From NCBI RefSeq assembly GCF_002994745.2, contig NC_037091.1:35528612-35592611 (forward strand): 64,000 nt of DNA. Reading direction: 5' to 3'. The translations under genes and the position numbers were made by a program. This DNA comes from Rosa chinensis. Its lineage: Eukaryota > Streptophyta > Magnoliopsida > Rosales > Rosaceae. The notes below the pieces were generated by a model. That model had not been told where the DNA came from. It saw nothing but the letters and a program-made list of their open reading frames with translations, and searched no databases. Each line of letters starts with the position of its first letter. The stretch's first letter is position 1. Positions 58,301-64,000 of the stretch are shown here, in pieces.

Positions 58301-60458
58301 ATCTAATAGATAGTGGCATAAAAGAACTGCAGTCATGGATTGGATGTTGCATTTCCTTGGAAGTTTTGAAGTTGAGTGGAACTTCAATCAAACAACTGCC
58401 CTTAACGATTGGAAATCTTACTTCTTTAAGAAAATTGGACCTGTGTAGAACTCCCCTTAAGGAATTGCCTCCATCGATTGGGTATCTCACTTCTTTAAGA
58501 GAATTGAATCTGTCTGAGACTCACATCAAAGAATTGCCTCTATCAATTGGGGATCTCACGTCCTTGGTGAGTTTGAACGTTTCTGAAACTTCCATCAGAG
58601 AACTGCCCTCTTCAATTGGGAATCTCACGTCCTTGGTGGAATTGGACGTTTCTGAAACTCTCATCGAAGTATTGCCTTTGTCAATTGGGAAGCTCACTTC
58701 TTTAAGAGAATTGGAGCTGTCGACTCACATCAAAGAATTGCCTCTATCAATTGGGGATCTCACGTCCTTGGTGAGATTGAACGTTTCTGAAACTTCCATC
58801 AGAGAACTGCCCTCTTCAATTGGGAATCTCACGTCCTTGGTGGAATTGTACGTTTCTGGAACTTCCATCAGAGAACTGCCTTCTTCAATTGGGGATCTCA
58901 CGTCCTTGGTGGAATTGGACGCTTCTGAAACTCTGATTGAAGAATTGCCTCTGTCAATTGGAAATCTCAATCGCCTTTGCCGTTTATTTCTAAGAGGATG
59001 TGCAAACCTTACAAATGTGCCGCACAGTGTTTACGGAGGGCTGCAACATCTAGAATGGCTAGAACTCTCTTGGTGCCCAAAGCTGGTTACATTTCCAGGT
59101 AGGGCGAGCGCTTTGGTTTCATCAACTGCAGAATCTCTTCCTTCGATGCTTCCATCTAATTCCAACAATGGGCATGATCATCCTGGTTCATTATTGTTTC
59201 CCCAGCTACAGGATCTAGGATTTGATGGATGCCAATTATCAGTGGTCTCTGATTTCCTAACGAATCTTGACTGGGCGTCCACATTAGGGACTCTTGTTCT
59301 ATCAGGAAGCAGTTTTGATAGTCTTCCGGCATGCATCAGCAAATTTCAGAGGTTGTATTATCTTGATTTAAGTGGTTGCAAGAGGCTTCGAGACGTTTCA
59401 GAACTTCCACCAACTATACGAGAAATAAAGGTGGATGATTGCGTATCGTTGGAAAGATTTTCAAAATTGTCAAATATACTGGAACAGAAAGACACTCCGG
59501 GACGTCTTCGCGGGATCCACTTGTCTAATTGCAATAGACTGATGGATAATCTTGGCATGGACGTGGTGTCGAAGATGGCAAAAGCATTACCGTATCAGGT
59601 TTTCCATCTCTCTCTCTCTCTCCACACACATAATCTTTCTTTTCTTTTTTACAAGTTTGACTACTAATAATAGATAACACAACCATATGCATCTTGCAGC
59701 TGGTGCATGCCGGCTTACATCAGCATGTGAAGTGCTGGAATCTTATTCTTCCAAGCCTCCAGGAAATTGAAGTTCCAAATTGGTTTGATGGGGGTGAGCT
59801 GGACACAAGTGTGCTTCCTCGTCATGAAACTGAGGATGGTATATGTGAAATTTTGATAAAAATCCCCAGGAATCTGAAGGCTGAGAGAATAGGATTGGTT
59901 GTCTGTCTTGTTTTTGATCTTACCCATGAGTTTTTCGATGATTTTCCATATGATTATGGTTGTTCTGTGTGGATTGATAAAAAGCATTATTACGATAATG
60001 GCCACTATATTGAATTAAAAGCGACAGAGTCATCAGCTCATGATCCTGTATTAGTGCATCTGACATGTATTGCTTTCAAGGAGCTAGAGGTGTTGGATCC
60101 TGTGGTTCGAGTGTCCCGCCCTGCCAGAGGGTTGCTCCTAAAAAGTTTCGGGGTCCACCTGCCTAATATGAAAGAGGATCATGTAAGTGGTGAAGACCTG
60201 GCACGAGAAAGATATAGGCAGAGCAATGCTAGCATTTCTGATCAGGTGGCTTTGCACGCAGAAGGGGCAGCTGTAGCATCATTAGTATCAGATGACAGCA
60301 ATTACGGGGAAGTACACGATGATCATCATGATGAGGAACAAGAACGAGAACAGGAACCTCATCTTCCAACAAAAAGATTTGAAGACTTGGCAAGACAAAA
60401 AAACATAGGCAGAGCAATGTTAGCATTTTTGAGGTGCTTTGGAATTACCTGCTTGTGA
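55345..60458 (+). CDS. TIR-NBS-LRR (TNL) disease-resistance protein with C-JID domain
   Basis: Five exons (55345-55826, 56391-57486, 57617-57895, 57994-59598, 59700-60458) give 1406 residues, with all junctions GT-AG and in phase. The TIR (residues 15-160) has VFLSFRGEDTR and SSKWCLDEL, where Glu88 sits at the NADase catalytic position. NB-ARC: P-loop GAGGIGKTT (220-228), kinase-2 VLLVLDDV, RNBS-B SKIIITTRD, GLPLAL, and MHD in WMHDLLEELGRDIV. The LRRs follow, then a post-LRR C-JID domain from VPNWFDGGELD. An acidic tail (DDHHDEEQEREQEP) precedes the end. Such proteins detect pathogen effectors in the cell and trigger cell-death signalling via TIR enzymatic products. All key motifs are intact, so it is probably functional. 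A W-box (TTGACC core) lies 250 bases upstream. Internal LRR and tail duplications are listed separately. The ligand cannot be predicted. Confidence 0.93.
58519..58926 (+). repeat. 204-bp duplication of three LRRs inside the TNL
   Basis: 58519-58722 and 58723-58926 carry near-identical runs, beginning ACTCACATCAAAGAATTGCC. The offset is 204 bases, three 23-residue LRRs less one codon (ELSTHIKEL lacks one residue). The frame is kept. Confidence 0.85.
60192..60430 (+). repeat. 50-bp direct repeat in the last TNL exon, read in two frames
   Basis: 60192-60240 and 60381-60430 match well, but the second copy is one base longer. The first reads EDLARERYRQSNASIS; the second reads EDLARQKNIGRAMLAF. 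Confidence 0.8.
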
Positions 60459-60994
60459 TTTTGGTCACGCACAAGCTTCAGCTAGCTCTAGTATAATCAT
60501 CATCAAGTACCGATTGAGGCCTTGAAGTACACTATGATCGATCATTAATACTTGGATTTCAGGTATTAATATTCCATGCACACAAACTTGTAATCTGTTG
60601 TGATAATTTTTCACTGACCTGCTTTTTCTGCACTCTCTTATGTAGAAGAAGATTTTTATTTGCCAAAGTTTATCCCGAAAGATGGCAATTGATGGTGAGA
60701 GGGGCAGAGGCACCAATTAATCTGGACTCATGTAATGGTCAAATCTCGATCAATCCACACGAACAAGGCTGGGTTTGTTCTTCAATTTCAATTTGTGTTT
60801 GCTCATTGGTTGTCTGGCGTTTTACTTATTTTTAATTTTTATCTCTGGCCTTTTAATTGGTATTGTTTGCTGGCTTTTAGTGCGCTCTGTTTGTTACAAG
60901 TGAGAGTGATATAATGATATATATCTTTAAACACTGGACTCATATCTGACATTATTAAACTCAGATGATTTGTATAACATATAATTTTGATATC
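60459..60994. other. TNL 3' flank
   Basis: Likely 3' UTR, then intergenic sequence. No other gene seen. Confidence 0.5.
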
Positions 60995-62068
60995 ACTAAC
61001 TAAAGTAGGGAAACTACCTAAAATACCACTTCAAAATAATGTCCAGCAAAGGCACTTTAGAAATTCCTAAGGCACTTTAGAATGTGTGAATGGGCACTTC
61101 ACCCGTATGAAAAAATAATGTCCCGCAAACATTCGTAACAGATTTGGAACATGATTCTTTTATTAAGGACAGTTTGAAGTGTGCACATTTCATACATTAG
61201 ACTTTGAAAAAAAAGTAGAACCATGCAATGGAGGGCAGCTCTTACTGAAGCAGCAAATTTGTCGCTGTGATTTCCAATTGCATTTATATAATTTTTTTTG
61301 TTTGCTTTACTTTTCTCGCATATATCTGTCCTTTTTTGTTTATTAGTGGATTTATTCATAATTTACTTATATTTCTGAGTTGTATTGATAAGGATTGGAA
61401 AACTCTGGTAGTATAGGATTGAAGATGTTGAAATATGTAGTACGGGGCATATTCTAGGGTTTCAGACTCAATGAAGATTGAAAACCAAAAATGAATGAAT
61501 TTTTTGGAAATGGATTGACAATTGCAACTTTCTTGTTTATGAGTGCAAATTCAATTGTCTTACTCACTAATTGACTTGCTAACAGATTTATCAGTTGTTA
61601 CAACTTGCAGTGTAACCATAGTTACTGACAACTAAGCCTAGTCATAGTTAAGCGTACTATACTGTAACTCCCCACCAAACCCCAACCTCCCCTTAGATAG
61701 AGGACCTAGCTGCAGGTTGGCAACAAGAGAATGAAACTAAGAGCAGGGCAAGCCCTTAGTAAAGACATCTACAAGGTGCTCTGCAGTAGAAAGATAGGAA
61801 TTAATTTCTATAGCTCAGTTTGTGATATTTCTAACCTGCTTCTAAGTTCCTTGTGCTGCACTTAAGCATAGCCTGCTTTCATTCTGATTATGAGAAGTTT
61901 AGAGATCAGGAAATTAGAGTGGTAGAAAGGGGAGCCCTTTCCTTGGATCTCCCAAGGCACATGAGGATTATTGAAAATTTAACCTCTGCGGCTTTGTTTG
62001 CTTAGGTAATACTGATTAGCCTCTTTACACGCACTCACGCGTGCAGCATAGTTTTGCACTCAACAGTA
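60995..62068 (+). repeat. Tandem direct repeat downstream of the TNL, unit 1
   Basis: About 1.07 kb. Begins ACTAACTAAAGTAGG and ends GCACTCAACAGTA. Closely matches unit 2 (62074-63092) along its whole length with small indels. Confidence 0.88.
61226..61264 (+). pseudogene. Relic of a TIR exon end (unit 1)
   Basis: Reads QWRAALTEAANLS. The TNL's own exon 1 has QKWKDALSEAAHLSG at the same place, and the bases match well (ATGGAxGGxxGCTCT, then GAAGCAGCA). No other part of a TIR is seen next to it. Confidence 0.6.
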
Positions 62069-62073
62069 ATATA

Positions 62074-63092
62074 ACTAACTAAAGTAGGCAAACTGCCTAA
62101 AATACCACTTTAAAATAATGTCCAGCAAAGGCACTTTAGAATGTTTGAATGTGCACTTCACCCGTATGAAAAAATAATGTCCAGCTAACATTAGTAACAG
62201 ATTTGGAACATGATTCTTTCCTTAAGGACAGTTTGAAGTGTGCACATTTCATACATTAGACTTTGAAAAAAAGTAGAAACATGCAATGGGGGGAAGCTCT
62301 TACGGAAGCAGCAAATTTGTCACCATGATTTCCAATTGCATTTTTATAATTTTTTTTTTGCTTTACTTTTCTCGCATATATCTGTCCTTTTTTGCTTATT
62401 AGTGGATTTATTCATAGTGTAGCTTATATTTCTGAGTTGTATTGATAAAGATTGGGAAAACTCTGGTAATATAGGATTGAAGATGTTGAAATATGAAGAT
62501 TGAGAACCAAAAATGAATGAATTTTTTTGAGTATGAATGGATTGAGAATTGCAACTTACTTGTTTATGAGTGCAAATTCAATTGTCTTACTCACTAATTG
62601 ACTTGCTAACAGTCCTAATAGATTTATCAGTTATTACAACTTGTAGTGTAACCATAGTTACTGACAACTAATTATAGACAGTAAGTCTAGTCATAGTTAA
62701 GCGTCCTATACTTTAACTCCCCCGCCCTTTCTAACCTGGTTGGCAATAAGAGAATGGAACTCTCAAAGCAGGGCAAGCCCTTAGTAAAGACATCTGCAAG
62801 GTGCTCTGCACTGGAAAGATGGGAATTAATTTCTATAGCTCATTTTGTGATATTTCTAACCTGCTTCCAAGTGCCTTGTGCTGCACTTAAGCATAGCCTG
62901 CTTTCATTCTGATTATGAGAAGCTAGAGATCAGGAAATTGGAGTGGTAGAAAGGGGATCTCTTTCCTTGGATCTCCCAAGGCACATGAGGATTATTGAAA
63001 ATTTAACCTCTGTGGCTTTGTTTGCATAAGTAATACTGATTAGCCTCTTTACACGCATTCACGCGCGCAGCATAGTTTCGCACTCAACAGTA
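62074..63092 (+). repeat. Tandem direct repeat downstream of the TNL, unit 2
   Basis: About 1.02 kb; see unit 1. It is followed by unique sequence from 63093. Confidence 0.88.
62284..62322 (+). pseudogene. Relic of a TIR exon end (unit 2)
   Basis: Reads QWGEALTEAANLS at the equivalent place in unit 2. Confidence 0.55.
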
Positions 63093-63575
63093 CTTGAATA
63101 AGCATAATTGCTAGGTTGAGTCTTTTGAAAAAGATGACTGTGTTATGAACCAGGATTAAGACAGAGTTGACATGAGACGGTAATGGATGGACGATGGTTA
63201 TTAAAACCAATGAACCATGATTATTGAAACCAACTTTTATTCTTGAAGCTGCCATTATAGGGTCCTGCCATTGTCTGAATCATCAGCGATTGTGCCTCTA
63301 TTATAAAAGTTGCCATCACCATACTAATTTCTGCCTCTCTCTTCAATTTTGAGGATTTTTAGTTGTGTGGCTATCATTGCAGTTGTAATGTTAACGAAAG
63401 GAGATATTCTTGGCAGTCTCTGCAGACAGAGGAGAAAGCTGCAATGTTGTGGCAGCCTAATCAACTGTTTTGATAGTGTATTCATCAGTGATATAATTCT
63501 AGTACTCTGATCCTTTGCAGAATTCGAATTAATTCTATAGGATTCACCGAAGATCCATATTAGTCTCTTCCTAAT

Positions 63576-63746
63576 TATTAAATGGAACTGACTGCATATA
63601 TATTTCAGCTTAAGACTGCATATGGAATTCTTTTTGGTATTAAATACCAGTCAGTTTTCGTTGTCGTGTATTTGTGACAAGACAAGCTTGGCATCTATTG
63701 CGAAGCTTAACAAAAGTGTGTCAATTGATTTAAGATCTGTTGATTC
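63576..63746 (+). repeat. Right copy of the 170-bp direct repeat flanking the TNL
   Basis: Matches 53974-54148, 9.6 kb to the left, in the same orientation. Confidence 0.85.
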
Positions 63747-64000
63747 ATGTTGTGAACTTGTGATTAGCCTTATTTTCTTTTCCAATATTAGGTAGGATTA
63801 GGGAAGTTGTCACAAAAAATTATTAAGAAATTCATAATTACTGCAAATAAACATGACAGAAATGAGTAATGAAGGCAAGAATATCATACGAAGACGGCTA
63901 GCTAGGGTTAGAGAGCGCGCGTTGCTCTAATCTTGAATCGTGTTGGATCTTTATTATAGTAACGGATTGAATGGGAAATTTTTTGACATTTTTAAACCAT
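63747..64000. other. Right edge, nothing recognised
   Basis: No feature supported in this short stretch. Confidence 0.5.

Noticed and set aside
55345..60458. TNL as a pseudogene
   Set aside because: All five exons are open, in phase, and keep the main motifs.

Overview
This window is nuclear DNA of a dicot plant. Its transposon repertoire and the TIR-NBS-LRR gene suggest a woody rosid, possibly Rosaceae; that family call is inference and weak. Two intact host genes sit at the right: a tRNA CCA-adding enzyme (16 exons, 48092-53713, +) and a TIR-NBS-LRR resistance gene (5 exons, 55345-60458, +). Most of the first 47 kb is a pile of nested mobile elements plus a broken endogenous caulimovirid.

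Layout. 1-11237: a Tat-lineage Ty3/gypsy retrotransposon on the minus strand, with its 5' LTR at 10339-11237 and gag-pol at 10260-2866. It has an archaeal-type second RNase H and, on the opposite strand, an intron-containing plant mobile domain (PMD) ORF that runs off the left edge. 11366-12569: a GC-rich retroposon with a 16-bp target duplication. 12554-36900: an endogenous caulimovirid (protease, RT, RNase H, transactivator/viroplasmin) cut apart by a Tourist-like MITE and by LTR-type insertions. Two are copies of family 'X' (14380-26565 and 27473-about 33335) and one is family 'Y' (34623-36748). X copy 1 carries a TA microsatellite holding two MITEs and a 6.7-kb Pack-MULE-like element (18485-25160). 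That element carries a MOB1 exon and is itself split by a second Y copy. X copy 2 is split by a 3.3-kb solo LTR 'Z'.

36900-47550 holds gene relics and element fragments: an RNase H-like tail, a PPR scrap, a processed CDKC kinase pseudogene, a Tat LTR scrap, a Copia gag with its 5' LTR, a LINE ORF1-like pseudogene, and a second GC-rich retroposon with a 15-bp target duplication.

47550-64000 is gene space. The TNL gene is flanked by a 170-bp direct repeat and followed by a tandem pair of about 1-kb repeats. Each repeat keeps a scrap of a TIR exon, which is evidence that this was a larger NLR cluster. The TNL also shows recent internal change: a 204-bp LRR duplication, and a 50-bp C-terminal duplication that is read in a second frame.

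The two host genes are not functionally linked: one matures tRNA 3' ends, the other encodes a predicted intracellular immune receptor. No tRNA or rRNA gene and no CRISPR array was seen. Names X, Y, Z, R1 and R2 are local labels for this window only.
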